Below are positions 15,022-27,329 of a stretch of 64,000 bases of DNA, in pieces. Position 1 is the first letter of the stretch, and each line of letters opens with the position of its first letter. The notes beneath the pieces are model-generated. The model was not told where the DNA came from. It did no database searches and was given only the letters and a program-made list of their open reading frames with translations. This stretch comes from Botryotinia globosa (lineage: Eukaryota; Ascomycota; Leotiomycetes; Helotiales; Sclerotiniaceae), in NCBI GenBank assembly GCA_014898425.1, contig RCSZ01000010.1:2232001-2296000 (forward strand), given 5' to 3'. A program made the translations under genes and the position numbers.

Positions 15022-15735
15022 TTAAGCCCCCGGACCAAGCGACACAGAGATTACTAACCCTCCGATTATAAATTCTTTCAACGCTTTTCCAACTCCCTCT
15101 TTCCACATCGATAATAATAAAGGAAAACCAATAAGACATTCTAATATTTTATAAAATCCAGACTTCATAATGTCCTCCTTCAAACTTAGAATATCCAATT
15201 GAAACATTTTCAAATCAAGATTCATCTTAAAATTTTCCTCTCCCTGCTCCAACTCTTTTTGAGTATCTTTGCAAATCTTTTGATATCGAAGACTTGCCCA
15301 TCCTGAAATTTCTTCCAAATCTATTGTTATATCTTTGCCAATAGCTGCTTCTCTAGCCAAATCCGCAAGCAGTATTTCCCTTATCTCATTCATCATCCGA
15401 AGTTTCCCTTCTTGCTTTCTGAAGATCTCGCATTGCTGCAAGTTCCAATTGTGTACAATAGCCTTGATTGGATCTTGTGTCAATTCTATTGGTTCATTAT
15501 TGATATGTTCTTGAAGTAATTGATAAGCACAATGCAAGTTCTGCATAGCAAGTGTGGTATCTTTGCCTGGATTCCGATCGGGGTGGAGAATAAAAGCTTT
15601 TTTGATATATGCGTTTCGAATCTCTTTTATAGTGCTGATATTGTAGGGTGAGATATCGAGAAGCTTGAAGGCGGATTGAATGGCTGGTGTAAGGAATAAA
15701 AGGGTGTTGCTCATTCGAGATTGGGTGAGCGCCAT
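15022..15735 (-). CDS. J-domain (DnaJ-like) protein with hydrophobic C-terminus
   Basis: Single-exon gene of 237 codons in an island of normal composition. Residues about 22-78 form a J domain: helix II has basic residues (RNAYIKKAF), then the HPD triad at 51-53 that stimulates Hsp70 ATPase (known for the family), then helix III. The middle (about 90-190) is charged and helical. The last 44 residues hold two hydrophobic stretches (about 199-209 and 222-234), which suggests membrane association at the C-terminus. There is no Gly/Phe region, zinc finger or class I/II C-terminal fold, so it would be a class III (J-domain only) co-chaperone; the client is unknown. The start is the first ATG; an ATG at codon 8 is an alternative. 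It is divergent from the gene at 16,709. Confidence 0.8.
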   Translation of the reverse strand: MALTQSRMSNTLLFLTPAIQSAFKLLDISPYNISTIKEIRNAYIKKAFILHPDRNPGKDTTLAMQNLHCAYQLLQEHINNEPIELTQDPIKAIVHNWNLQQCEIFRKQEGKLRMMNEIREILLADLAREAAIGKDITIDLEEISGWASLRYQKICKDTQKELEQGEENFKMNLDLKMFQLDILSLKEDIMKSGFYKILECLIGFPLLLSMWKEGVGKALKEFIIGGLVISVSLGPGA

Positions 15736-16708
15736 GATGTTGATATGTTGTGGTTATGGTGGTGAGTGATAAGTGGTAAGAAGTCTATAGGAGAAGTCTG
15801 TACGGAATGAATTTTCTTCCTCCTGTAAAATCTTCCTTGTTTTATATCTATTTAATTTTACATTCAGACCTCGAGAGCACTGTTTCAGGGTGCCTATGCC
15901 AAGATCTTGTAACAAAGAAGATTTCTTGGGGCACCAAGAAGTATCCACGAAAAACATGTTTGTTCGATCAATAAGATATTCATTTGAGAAAGAATCGAAA
16001 TGAGACATTGAAGCCGAGAACGCCCAATGTCAAGTGTCTCTATCTTTCTGGTCCGTGCAACAGTCACTGTTCTTTCATCTTTCTGAATCTTCGGGTTTCA
16101 CCGAGAGTCAATCCCTTTGTATCTAAAGTTTTAGATCCCACTGGAGTTTGAGTGGCCTTTCCGAAACCCTAAGAATCACTCGAGCTTCAGCTTTATTCCA
16201 TCTCAATTTCCTGCGTTTCGTACTTTCGATATGATGCTAATAAGGACTACCCCTTTACCATCACCAAAGCCCAAGTATTCAGATATACTATATATGTCAT
16301 ATGTAATCGCATTCATCATTCATCTATATTCATCTATTATCTACAAATACAACCTCCCTATTCGCCTTTTGGATATCCCCTCTTATACTTGATTTCTAAG
16401 AAAGCAAGAGCAATCTGTTTACATCAGCTGTAAAAGTCATATCGATATTCCAGCTTCCCCTCTTCTTTGTCTGCCATTTCATCTTCATTATGTGGAACAA
16501 ACAATCTGAAGTTTCATCCTCATCAGATACTATTCTCAACACATCTATTCTCTATAGAAATCAAGTATATTTATCCCAACTCTGCTACTCCTGTTCTATT
16601 ATAATCGAATATCAACACCATGGAGATATCAAATTTTTTTCTATGAGGTGTCCTAGAATTAAATGTATTGGGACCTATAGAACAGATTTCTAGAGCTGGA
16701 TTGATCAT
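15736..16708. other. Divergent intergenic region
   Basis: About 970 bp of normal composition between two divergent genes. It presumably holds both promoters and 5' UTRs. Two small ORFs (15,754-16,008 minus; 16,490-16,693 plus) lie here with no recognisable domain. The first ends 18 bp before the J-domain start and could be a leader ORF or a coincidence. The trinucleotide TAG ending the second could equally be a 3' splice site just before the 16,709 start. Confidence 0.5.
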
Positions 16709-17413
16709 ATGGAAAGTCACAAAGATGCAGCGTGGAACGAACAGCTGTCTGATTTGTCTAAAGAGGAGATGTGTTTAATGATTGCTGGTCGGAGAGTTAC
16801 TGGAAAGATTCTTGATATCAGAGTTTGGATTGCTGAACAAAGAGTAAAGAGAAAGGAGGTTATACGTGATCGTATTCTTAACTCCGAACGGGATATCTCG
16901 ACAGAAGAAAGTACTCTCTATTCCAGCAGAAATAACGATACAAATCAGGCTCGTCAACGAAAAGTCTCATCTCAATCTTCAGATCATGTTACAAGTCAGG
17001 CTCGTCAACGAAAAGTCTCATCTCAATCTTCAGATCATGCTACATCTCAGGCCCCTCAACCCGATACCCTACCTTCATCCAATACTGCTCGCCCAACATT
17101 ACTGACGGAATACATACCTCCTATCACGCAAATTTGTCTCGGTGTCCTAATGTTCGGCGGGTTTTGGTATTACGGAATTGGTATCTCCTCTTCTCTCGCT
17201 TGTAGAACCATTGGCCAAGCGGTAGGAGGCCAAACCGGAAGCCTTTTTGTATATAAAGGTTTCTATTGGACAACCGCTGCTTTAAAAGGGTCTAAGAATA
17301 TGATTGAAGAGGACGATCCAAGTAGTTCATCTTCGTCTTCTGCCGAATATGGCGTTCGGAATGAGTGTGTTAATAGTAATTGTAGTAATCAGAACCTTAT
17401 TGCGAATGAGTAG
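16709..17413 (+). CDS. Hypothetical protein, predicted single- or double-pass membrane protein
   Basis: Open frame of 234 codons; I do not recognise the family. Residues 1-65 are charged and helical. Residues 80-96 and 97-113 are a tandem duplication of 17 residues differing at one position, encoded by a 51-bp direct repeat (16,946-16,996 and 16,997-17,047). A Pro/Ser/Thr-rich linker follows, then a strong hydrophobic segment at about 147-166 containing GGFWYYG. A glycine-containing stretch at 170-185 could form a second, weaker membrane segment. The C-terminus has a poly-Ser run after an acidic patch. Base composition is normal. It is divergent from the J-domain gene and sits at the edge of an AT-rich block. 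Reality as a gene is supported by composition and length; function is unknown. Confidence 0.65.
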   Translation: MESHKDAAWNEQLSDLSKEEMCLMIAGRRVTGKILDIRVWIAEQRVKRKEVIRDRILNSERDISTEESTLYSSRNNDTNQARQRKVSSQSSDHVTSQARQRKVSSQSSDHATSQAPQPDTLPSSNTARPTLLTEYIPPITQICLGVLMFGGFWYYGIGISSSLACRTIGQAVGGQTGSLFVYKGFYWTTAALKGSKNMIEEDDPSSSSSSSAEYGVRNECVNSNCSNQNLIANE

Positions 17414-19503
17414 GTTACTAAGTGTATTTATGAAGAGTTTCTAGAGAAGAAGAAGAATTGATTATTGATATATAGTTATTATAATTAAAATTTAAGGGAA
17501 GGATAAAGAAAGAATAAAGAAAGAATAAAGGAAGGATAAAGAAAGAATAAAGAAAGAAAATATAAATGAAAAGAGAAAGAAATAGATTATATCATTTCGT
17601 TAATTATTAATATATATATCTATTATTTATTAGAAGTTTATATATATAATACATTCGATTATAGTTAAAGCTATATAGATATCTAACTATTATTCTAAGC
17701 ATTTTATTAATGGCTATTACTAGTAGTATTACAACTCTAAGAGGTATAGTAATTATTAGTTTATAAAGAATACAAAAGATATAACACCTACTATTTATAG
17801 GTTCTATATATCTAATTATATTCTATTTAAAAAGTTAGTTGAATAGAAAAGTAGTAAGCTTTATATAGATATTATTGAAAAAACTAATTTCTTTTATATT
17901 CGTTTAATCCCTTTGATATAATAATTATTTTATTAAAATTATTTCTTTGAGATAAATTTCTTTTATTTATATATTTAAAATTCTTTTTTATAATTTAAAA
18001 CATAATCATTAAATTTTTTTCTAAAATAATAAAAATTATTTATTTCTTAAGTAGAATCTCTAATCTTTAATTAATAAAATTAACTTTGTTTCTTAATTTC
18101 TTTTTATTTATTTTATTACTTTAATATTAATTTTATTAATATTAATTAGATTAATGAGAATTTGATATAGTTTTCCTTTTATTATTATTATATTAACTGA
18201 ATTAATTAGACTATTAATCTAAATTGCTTTAATAATCTCTTTTCGTTTCTAGAATTGATATAATACTATAATATCGGTTATTAGTTTTTTCTTATTATTC
18301 ATTTTTAGTTTTACAAATAAATCATATAATGATTTAGAATTTATATATTAAATTAATAGAGTTTCTTTATTGAGAATAATACTAATATAAAAGTGATTAT
18401 TATATCAATATTAAATCTCTAACTATTATTATAAGCATTCTATTAGTAGTCACTACTAATAGTAATTATAATTCTAAGAGAAATAATAACTCAATCAAAA
18501 ACTCTCTAATTGGTTACCACCTCTATACATTTTATTATTAGGTTTTTTGAAATTTAAAAAAAGAAGTATATAAAAATTCAATTGAATTATATTCATTCGA
18601 AATTAGAATTTCAAATTTTCTTATATTTAAGCTTTTATATTGATTTGAAATAATCCTAATTTTAATAAAATTTAAAAAAGTTATAATAATTTTTGAAGAT
18701 AAAAGAATAATAATCGATAAAAAACTATTAAAAGTTATCAATTGATTGTTATCTTTTTTAACTTTAACTTAGAGTTTTTTTCGAAAATCGAAAAAAGGAA
18801 TTGATAAAAATTAAATTATATTATATTTATTCAAAATCAAAATTCAAAACTTTTTATATAAAGATTTTAATATTAAATTGAAATAATTTTAATTTTGAGG
18901 GGAAATTATTTATTCGAGAAGAATACAAAAGACGTAGTACCTACATATTATAAATTCTATATATCTAATTATATTCTATCTAAATAACTAGCTAAATAGA
19001 AAAGTAGTAGCTCTTATATAAACATTATTAAAAAAACTAATCTCTTTCATATTCACTTAATTCTTTTAATATAATTGTCTTTGTATTAAAATTATTCTTT
19101 TAAAATGAATTCCCTTTATTTATACATTTAGAACCCTTTTTTATAATTTTAATATAATAATCTTTTATTAATAAAATCAATCCTTTCTTTAATTCCTTAT
19201 TAGTTATTTTATTATTTTAATATCAATTTCATTTATATTAATTAAATTAATGAAAATCTGATATAACTTTCCCTTTATTATTATATTAATTGAATTAATT
19301 AAATCATCGATTTATATAATTTCAATAATCTCTTTTCTCTTATAGAATTAGTATAATATTATAATATTAATCATCAATCTCTTTTTATTAATTATATCTA
19401 ACTTAATAAATAAATTATATAATAATTTAAAATCAATATATAAAACTAATAAAATCTCCTCATCGAAAATAGTATTAACTATAGAAGTAATTATTATATC
19501 AAT
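17414..19503. repeat. AT-rich block with LTR fragments and satellite units
   Basis: No gene visible. An imperfect purine-rich repeat (AAAGAAAGAAT units) lies at 17,500-17,570 just after the island. The dispersed repeat described at 13,875 recurs at 17,765-17,990 and 18,917-19,145. A palindrome-containing motif around GTAGTCACTACTAATAG occurs at 17,685-17,750 and 18,420-18,490; its less mutated form is at 31,895-31,955 and an inverted copy is at 41,385-41,450. Units of the satellite found at 40,765-41,400 are present inverted at 18,535-18,900. Confidence 0.65.
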
Positions 19504-20622
<1,119 letters not shown>

Positions 20623-20649
20623 TTTTTGTTTATTATTTCTTATTTTTAA

Positions 20650-21230
20650 ACTGATTCAATTCATTTTAATAATTTAATTTTCACTAATATTTGAGTTAGA
20701 CCATCAGCTAATTATTCACTTATAACGATTCAAATTAAATCAATCAATTCTTTATTTATGAATTCTTTTATTAAATAATTTTTTTTAGCAATATGTTTAC
20801 TTTTTTTTATAAAAAACAGGATTTTCTAAAATATATATTATAATCTTATTATCTGTATATAGAACGAATTTATTTTATTTATATTTATTTAGTTCTTTTA
20901 ATATTTTTTAAATATAAATTATTTCTTTTGTAATTAATTTAATAATTATTCATTCAATTTTGACTATATTTTAAACTATTACAAATTAAAATTTAGTTTT
21001 CTAATCAGTAGGTCTATTAGTATATATAAATATATAGCTGTTAATTGATTTAACCGAATTGATATTCCTTGTAAAATCTATATTTGATTATTTTTTAATA
21101 TAATTTTTAATATTATAATTTTTAATATTATTCTTTATATATCGAATTCTCAAATTTTTTAATCCTTTTAAATATTTAAAAATTCACTTAGCTTTTATTA
21201 TATAATCCAAATTAAAATTTGTAATAAATA
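20650..21230 (-). pseudogene. Ty1/copia pol C-terminus (RNase H end) relic
   Basis: Read on the minus strand, 21,000 to 20,690 gives the end of copia RNase H: KEIIYI then ILKELNKY, then LYTDNK, then ENPVFYKK, KHIAKKNYLIKEFI, and ADGLTQ. These match the family order (E-A-E-Y..., L-Y-C-D-N-Q, N-P-x-x-H-x-R-x-K-H-I, V-A-D-x-L-T-K). Stops and frame breaks are scattered, so it is non-functional. Its 5' part is followed at higher coordinates by the tandem tRNA-like repeats (21,235-22,295). Confidence 0.75.
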
Positions 21231-21234
21231 CTTT

Positions 21235-22295
21235 CACTATTAATAATTAATTATTAATGAATTCAAAATATCTAATTATTAAATATATATATCCTAACCT
21301 CTAATCTACTTTTTAATAAGAAAATCTAATTTAAATCAAACAAGTTTTAATCAAAGATCTTAGAACAATATTTATTTTCAATTCTTGATATTCTATTATA
21401 TATATAGAATCCAATAGAAGTTATAGGCTTTATTAATATACTATATATATAATCTGATTTATAAAAGATATAGTATTAAGGATTGAAGTCCTAATAACTT
21501 ACTATTATATATATATTCTAATAGAACTCCCCTCTTTTATTCTTTTCATTCCGAAAAAACTAATTATAGAGTATATTATTTATATGATTTATAATAAATA
21601 CTTTTATTATTAATAATCAATTATTAATGAATTCAGAATATTTGATCATTAAATATATACATCCTTGCCTCTGACCCACTTTTTAATGAGAAAATCTATT
21701 CTAAATCAAACAAGCCTTAATTAGAGATCCCAGAATAATATCTACTTTTAATCCCTGATATTCTATTATGTATATAGAAACCAATAGAAGTTGTAAGCTT
21801 TACTACTATGCTATATATACAATCTAATCTATAAAAGGTATAATATTAGGGATTGAAATCCTAATAGTTTATTACTATATATATATTCTAATAAACTCCT
21901 CTCTTTTATTCTTTTCATTTCAAAAAGATTAATAATTATCAAAAATATTTATTTAAATAATTAATCATATAATTTATAATAATACAACTATATTATCTAA
22001 TACCCTTATTATTAATAATTCATAATTATTAATGAATTTAGAATATTTAATTATTAAACAAATATATCATTACTTCTAATTTGTTTTTTAATAAGAAAAT
22101 CTATTCTAAATTAAATAAACTTTAATCAAAGATCTCAAAAAAGTATCTACCTCAAATTCCTAATACTCTATTACATATATAGAAACTAATAGCAGTTATA
22201 AATTTTACTATTATACCATATATATAATCTGACCTATAAAAGGCATAATATCAGGGATTAAAGTTCTATTAGCTTACTATTATATATATATCCTA
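21235..22295 (-). repeat. Tandem array of three ~0.35-kb units with tRNA-like segment
   Basis: Three head-to-tail units (ends near 21,535, 21,895 and 22,293). Each has an AT stretch with ATTAATGAATT, a block containing CTTTTTAATAAGAAAATCT, and then the tRNA-like part also seen at 24,696-24,835, 25,118-25,247, 31,957-32,084 and 36,079-36,208. Read on the minus strand each tRNA-like part begins near TGTTAGGATATATATA. Short purine-rich runs precede that start, as a polypurine tract would precede an LTR. Units differ by transitions. Confidence 0.7.
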
Positions 22296-22299
22296 ACTA

Positions 22300-22545
22300 T
22301 TAGACTAGATAATAGCAATAAATCAACTTAAATATATTATAGTATAAAGACTTTTCATTATTTTCTTTAAATTATAAAAAGTATATAATTTATAGGTAAT
22401 GAGTTGTTTTTGATATAAAGATTTGAGATAGAAAATTAAATCTTCGAAGTATATCGGAAAAAAAAGGGGTTTGAGATATAAAATGAAACCAAGAATATCT
22501 CACCATATGGCCTCACATGCCTTATAATCTTGTGACCTTGACATT
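22300..22545 (+). repeat. Dispersed repeat starting TAGA(G/C)TAGATAATAG, copy 1 of 4
   Basis: About 245 bp. Related copies are at 24,040-24,315, 26,186-26,450 and 40,490-40,755. The best-preserved starts are TGTTAGAGTAGATAATAG (26,181) and the best-preserved tails read CCTTATGTGTCTTATAACC (24,281) and CTTGTGACCTTGACA (22,529). TG...CA ends suggest a solo LTR. In this copy it is followed directly by the hairpin-ended element. Confidence 0.6.
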
Positions 22546-23191
22546 AACATTTACCTCCTTAATATTCTTACTATTTATAAGAACTGAAGATATATATATA
22601 TATATATAAACAGAAAACTTTCGCTTAATAAATCTCGATTCTAACAATCTTATTAAATATAATGATTTTGTAATTTTGTTAGCATTATAATTATAATATA
22701 AATCTTTAGATTTTTTCAATAATTTTTTTTCAATAAAATTATTTAAATTAATTTATTTAAATTAATATAAATTGAATAAAAAGAAAGGAAAAGTAATAAT
22801 TATATATAAGAGGTTAAGGGCTTTCAAATAATATAATTCTTATAATATTAGCTTTAAAACTAAGTTTTTATAAAGAATTCAAGTTTCAATAATATATATA
22901 AAACTAAAATTTATATAAGCAATTGAAAAAGAATTATATTGAATATAATAGATATATTATTAATAAACACTATTTTATTACTATAGCTTTTATAGTTTAG
23001 TAGTGTAATTATTGATCTGATGTGAAAGTAACTCACTTAAATTTGAATAAAATTAAAAAATTTAAGGTGGTAAACAGACTTCGCCTGTGAGCTTTCGATA
23101 AAATTCCTTTTTTTAAATTTTTATAATTATAGATAAAATTATATTATACTTTCTTAAAAAGCAAGAGTCCGGGGGCTCGCAGGCCCCTGGT
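22546..23191 (+). mobile_element. Hairpin-ended ~650-bp element, copy A
   Basis: The left end is TTTACCTCCTTAATATTCTT and the right end contains the GC-rich hairpin GGGGGCTCGCAGGCCCC (about 23,169-23,188). A patch with GTAAACAGACTTCGCCTG lies about 100 bp before the right end. Near 22,985-23,030 is a degraded tRNA A-box-like stretch (ATAGTTTAGTAGTGTAAT). There is no ORF of note. Three further copies are at 26,684, 43,023 and 54,013. The left GC patch has been lost here, apparently by C-to-T changes. Confidence 0.65.
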
Positions 23192-23814
23192 ATTTTTTAG
23201 AATAGATTATATATATTGGAGGTTGACTATTATAATAATAAGAATAATTATTCTTATGATAATAGTAGAAGATCTAGTCAATTTTAGCTTTAGGAATGAA
23301 TCGAATATATATAAAAGATTGAATTGAAGTCAATTTTATAAGAGCTAGTTTAAGTTGAAATGAAATTGCTTGTCTTTTCTAGGTTTTCTTTCAAGAATAC
23401 CCTAGATTTATATAGTTTATAATAAAACTCTAGTATATTCTATATTTAGAAATAAGATCGATTTAAATTAAATCCTATGAAATTATTTTATTCAATGAAA
23501 AGAAAGTACAAACAATCAAATTACTCATTCTTTTATATGCTTCCATTTGGTTCTATTCCATTCTATTTCGTTATAAATTAATTTGATAAGGGATATAATG
23601 AAATAATTATATAATATTATAATATTATAATATGAAATTATATTATATATATATTAGTTATTAATATATCTCTTATTTAGTAAAATATTAATAAGTGATT
23701 TAGTGGATATATTATAGATTTCTATATATTCTTTTAATAGATGTATTAAATTAATTTTATTATATATTTTAATTTAAATTAATTTGATTCAAAAATTCAA
23801 TTAATTTGATATAA
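23192..23814. other. AT-rich interval, no gene seen
   Basis: Mixed AT sequence with some G and C between 23,260 and 23,580, and TATATT runs at 23,600-23,720. No frame is open over 60 codons and no known repeat was recognised. Confidence 0.6.
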
Positions 23815-24039
23815 ATTAATAGCTTAATAAAACCATCAGTTTTTTGATTATTAGTAGATATATAAATTAGGTTTAAATCTTCTAATTTAATAATATCTTT
23901 AATATAATAAGATCTAATTGCTATATATTTACTTCTTTTGAGAAATATAAGGTTTTTAGTAAAAACTAACGCGGTTTGATTATTTGTGTATAGAGAGAAT
24001 TTATTTTGTTTATATAAATTAAACTCTAATAATAGATTT

Positions 24040-24315
24040 TATTAGAGTAGATAATAGCAATAAATCAACTTAGATATATTTTAATATAAAGATTTTTCAT
24101 TATTTCTTTTAAATTATAAAAGATATATAATTTATAAAAAGTGGGTCGCCTTTGATATAAGGGCTTGAGATAAGAGATTAGATTTTTAGAATATTTCGAA
24201 AAAAAAAAATGTTTATAAAGTATTCAAAAAAGAAAGGGGTTCGGGATACAAAGTAGGCCCAAGGGTTTCCCATCATGTGGCCTTATGTGTCTTATAACCT
24301 TGTGATCTTGATAGT
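24040..24315 (+). repeat. Dispersed solo-LTR-like repeat, copy 2 of 4, nested in copia pol
   Basis: Same family as 22,300-22,545. This copy is less mutated and keeps AGGCCCAAGGGTTTCCC and GTGGCCTTATGTGTC. It separates two parts of the copia RNase H relic that would otherwise be continuous, so it is a later insertion. Confidence 0.65.
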
Positions 24316-24695
24316 TTTTTAATATAAATAGTCTTTTTAATTGTTAGGGTTATAATAATAAATTCTAATTCAACTGTAAAAAGAGTTATAATAAATTATA
24401 ACTTAGATTTCCAGCTAATTAGTTTATTTCCTAGTATAAATATATATCTATTAATGGATTTATATATATTTATCTCTCTTTTATAATTAGTATTATAAAG
24501 GTTATGAATATAAGAATTATTTATTTTATTATAATTTGTTTCTTTATTTATAATTCCTTTTAGATATTTTAGAACTTTTTTAATGATTTGAATATATCTT
24601 ATACTAAAATTAAATAAGAAATTAGTTAATCTAAATATTAAAAGAATAATATTTAGTTTAATTTTAAGAGTTAAATATAATAAAAAGCCTATAAT

Positions 24696-24835
24696 TGTCA
24701 CGTGCATGGAACCAATTCGCATGGAACCAAATAGAAGTTGTAAGCTTTATTACTACGCTACACACGCAATCTGATTAAAAGACACAGTATCAGGGATTGA
24801 ACCTGATAGCTTATTATTATATATATATTCTAACA
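24696..24835 (-). repeat. tRNA-like repeat, 140-bp copy in copia pol
   Basis: Read on the minus strand it starts TGTTAGAATATATATA, then a T-arm-like hairpin (TCAGG, loop TTCAATC, CCTGA), about 35 bp later an A-box-like stretch (GTAGCGTAGTAATAAAGC, from TGGCGTAGTGGTAAAGC), and ends in GCACGTGACA. TG...CA ends with imperfect inverted tips (TGTTA/TGACA). A short internal duplication of CATGGAACCAA is unique to this copy. A second, more mutated copy follows at 25,118-25,247. Confidence 0.7.
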
Positions 24836-25117
24836 GAACTCTCCTCTTTTATTCTTTTTGTTTCGAAAAAGCTAATAATCATAGAGAATATTTATTTATA
24901 TAATTAGTTATATGATATATAATATAATAATTATATTAGTTATATTCTCATTATTAATAATTAATTATTAATAAATTCAGAATATCTAATCTTTAAACAA
25001 TACATTCTCGCCTTTGATTCATTTCTTATTAGGAAAATCTATTCCCAATCAAGCAAACCCTAATCAGAAATCCCAGAATAATATCCACTTAACTAATCCC
25101 TAATACTCTATTATATA

Positions 25118-25247
25118 CATAGAATCAATTCGCATAGAACCAAATAGAAATTATAAGCTTTACTACTACACCATACACACAATCTAGCTAAAAGGCACAG
25201 TATCAGGGATTGAACCTGACAGCTTACTACTATATATATATCCTAAC
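25118..25247 (-). repeat. tRNA-like repeat, second copy of the tandem pair
   Basis: Reads as the 24,696 copy, with the T-arm-like hairpin intact (GTCAGGTTCAATCCCTGAT on the minus strand) and the A-box-like part degraded. About 280 bp of shared spacer with the array at 21,235-22,295 lies between the two copies. Confidence 0.65.
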
Positions 25248-26185
25248 AATAATCTTTTAATATAATTTAATATTATTACTATTAACTTTCTTTTTATTAT
25301 AAATTAACTTTATTTTAAGATTTATAAAATGGAAATAAAATTAGAATTTAGTATATTAAATTTAGTTAATATCTTTTTAATATATTTTGATTAATATAAT
25401 TTTAATATATTATTAATCCTTTTAATTTGAATATCTAAATAACCCTTTATAAAATCTAGATTTTTCAAATTAAAGTATTCTTTTAGATTATTAATAAATT
25501 TATTAATAATCTTTTGATTTAAAGCTATTATAATAATATTATTAATCTATATACTTAGAATTATATTCTTATTTTTATTAATCAAATGTATTCTTTAAAA
25601 ATCAGATTTTTGAAGTCTAATTTATTTAATATATTTTTTAAAATATAATATTATATTCAAATCGTATCACGAATTGATTATAACTCTACTTAGTAGATTT
25701 AATGTTAATCAAACTACTTTTATTCTTTTAGGGTTATATAATTTAGTAATAGAATATTTAGTTTTATAATAATTAATTTGATTTTTATTCAAAGGTTTTT
25801 TTATAATAAAATCTAATTAATTAAAGAAAAGTGATTCTATTCATTTTCAAATATATAATTGATTTCTATTATTAAAATCCTTAATAATTTTATTCTAGAA
25901 TAAAAAATAAAAAGATTTTGTTATATTTATTTCAAAATTGAAAAAGAAAGTAATATTACAAATTGATTATAATTCTATTTGATAGATTTGATATTGATTA
26001 AACTACTTATATTCTTTTGAGATTATATAGCTTAATAATAGAGTACTTAGCTCCGTAATAAATCGATTACTTTAAATTATATAAAGCTTTATTTAGTTTT
26101 AAAACTTTATTCTTTAATTTATTAAATCCTTTTGATAGATTTAATAATAATAGTGTATTGATATTATTTTATATAAATACTGTTA

Positions 26186-26450
26186 GAGTAGATAATAGTG
26201 ATGAATTAACTTTAGGTATATTTTGAATAAAAGACTTTTTATTGCTTCTCTAAAACTATTGAAGATATATAATTTATAGCAAGTGGATTGATTTCAATAT
26301 AAAGACTTGAAGCAAGAGATTAGATTTTCGGAATATCTTAGAAAAGAAAAGGGTTTATAGAATATTTGGAAACAAAAGAGTTTGTAATATAAAATGAGCT
26401 CGAGGATCTCCTGTTATATAATCTTATATAACTTATAACTATATACTTTT
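26186..26450 (+). repeat. Dispersed solo-LTR-like repeat, copy 3 of 4
   Basis: Begins at TGTTAGAGTAGATAATAG (26,181). The sequence matches the copies at 22,300 and 24,040 over about 265 bp. About 230 bp of unassigned AT sequence separate it from the hairpin-ended element copy B. Confidence 0.6.
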
Positions 26451-26683
26451 AATAAAACTCCTTCTTTTTATATTTCATATTCTGAGAAATGATTTGTTTA
26501 TATTCTATAAGATTGAAGGTAGTTTTTTATTATATTGCTAATGAATTCTAATTATTATAAAAATAAAAATAAAAGTATTTTTATATCTTTGTAAAATAAA
26601 AAGAAAAGAAATTTCTATACTTTTTATATTACAAATAATTGAAAGTATAAATATAGTATTTTTTATATATCTTATTATTGAAG

Positions 26684-27329
26684 GTTTACCTCCTTAATAT
26701 TCTTGCCGCCCGCGAGGGCCGAAGATATATATAGACACGAAAAAAGAGAACCTTGCTTAGTAAGACTCGATTCAAGCGATTTGATTGGTTCAATTCAAGC
26801 GATCTGATTGGCTCGACTTTCTTAGTATTGTAGCCATAGCACAACTCCTTACTTTTTCAATAATATTATTTAAATTAGTTTATTCAAGCTAATATAAATT
26901 GAAAAAAAAAGAAAAGTGGTAATCATATATAAGAAATTAAGGGCTTTCAAATAATATATTTTTTATATTGCTAGCTTCAAAACTAAGGGTTTTTCAAAGG
27001 GTTGAAATTTAATTAATATAAATATAGTTAGAGCTTATATAATCAATTAAAAGAAGATTATATTGAATATAGTAAGTCTAAAATTAATAAAAATTATTTT
27101 AATACTATAGCTTTTGTAATTCAGTGGTATAATTGATAATTCGAAGTAAAGTGACCCACTAAAATAAAAAATAAAAAATAAAAAATAAAAAATAAAAAAT
27201 AAAAGAGGTAAACCGACTTCGCCTACAAGCTTTCAATAAAATTTCTTTTTTAGATTTTTATAATAATAAATATAATTATATAATACTTTCTCAAAAAGCA
27301 AGGGGTCCGGGGGCTCGCAGGCCCCTGGT
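26684..27329 (+). mobile_element. Hairpin-ended ~650-bp element, copy B (best preserved left end)
   Basis: The left end reads AGGTTTACCTCCTTAATA, then a small GC hairpin CCGCCCGCGAGGGCCG. After about 85 bp comes a G/C-bearing stretch with repeated AAGCGAT(C/T)TGATTGG. Near 27,110-27,160 is a tRNA A-box-like run (TAATTCAGTGGTATAATTG). Then GAGGTAAACCGACTTCGCC, the inverse of the left end's GGTTTACCTC, and finally the hairpin GGGGGCTCGCAGGCCCC (27,309-27,325). A (ATAAAAA)n run at 27,165-27,204 is private to this copy. No ORF. Confidence 0.7.

Larger units (their letters stand above)
23815..26100 (-). pseudogene. Ty1/copia pol relic (RNase H) interrupted by nested repeats
   Basis: On the minus strand, 24,690 to 24,396 reads GFLLYLTLKIKLNI, then RLTNFLFNFSIRYIQ, then KKVLKYLKG, and ends GNKLISWKSKL. 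These match copia RNase H in order (G-S-L-L-Y-L-x-x-x-T-R-P-D-I; H-I-x-A-x-K-R-V-L-R-Y-L-K-G; P-I-S-W-x-S-K). The reading continues at 24,010 to 23,820 with LYTNNQTALVFTKN, RSKYIAIRSYYI and STNNQKTDGFIK (the C-terminal part). Between the two pieces sits a ~270-bp solo-LTR-like repeat (24,040-24,315), and two tRNA-like repeats interrupt the upstream side (24,696-25,247). The RT should lie at 25,250-26,100 but I could not read it. Confidence 0.75.

Noticed and set aside
15754..16008. 84-codon minus-strand ORF upstream of the J-domain gene
   Set aside because: No domain, no homologue I recognise, and it fits a leader region; kept as intergenic.
16490..16693. 67-codon ORF just before the 234-codon membrane protein
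   Set aside because: Ends before the next ATG and shows no domain; more likely 5' UTR or chance.
23160..23191. Rho-independent terminator-like GC hairpin
   Set aside because: It recurs at the end of a dispersed repeat in a eukaryote; a bacterial terminator makes no sense here.
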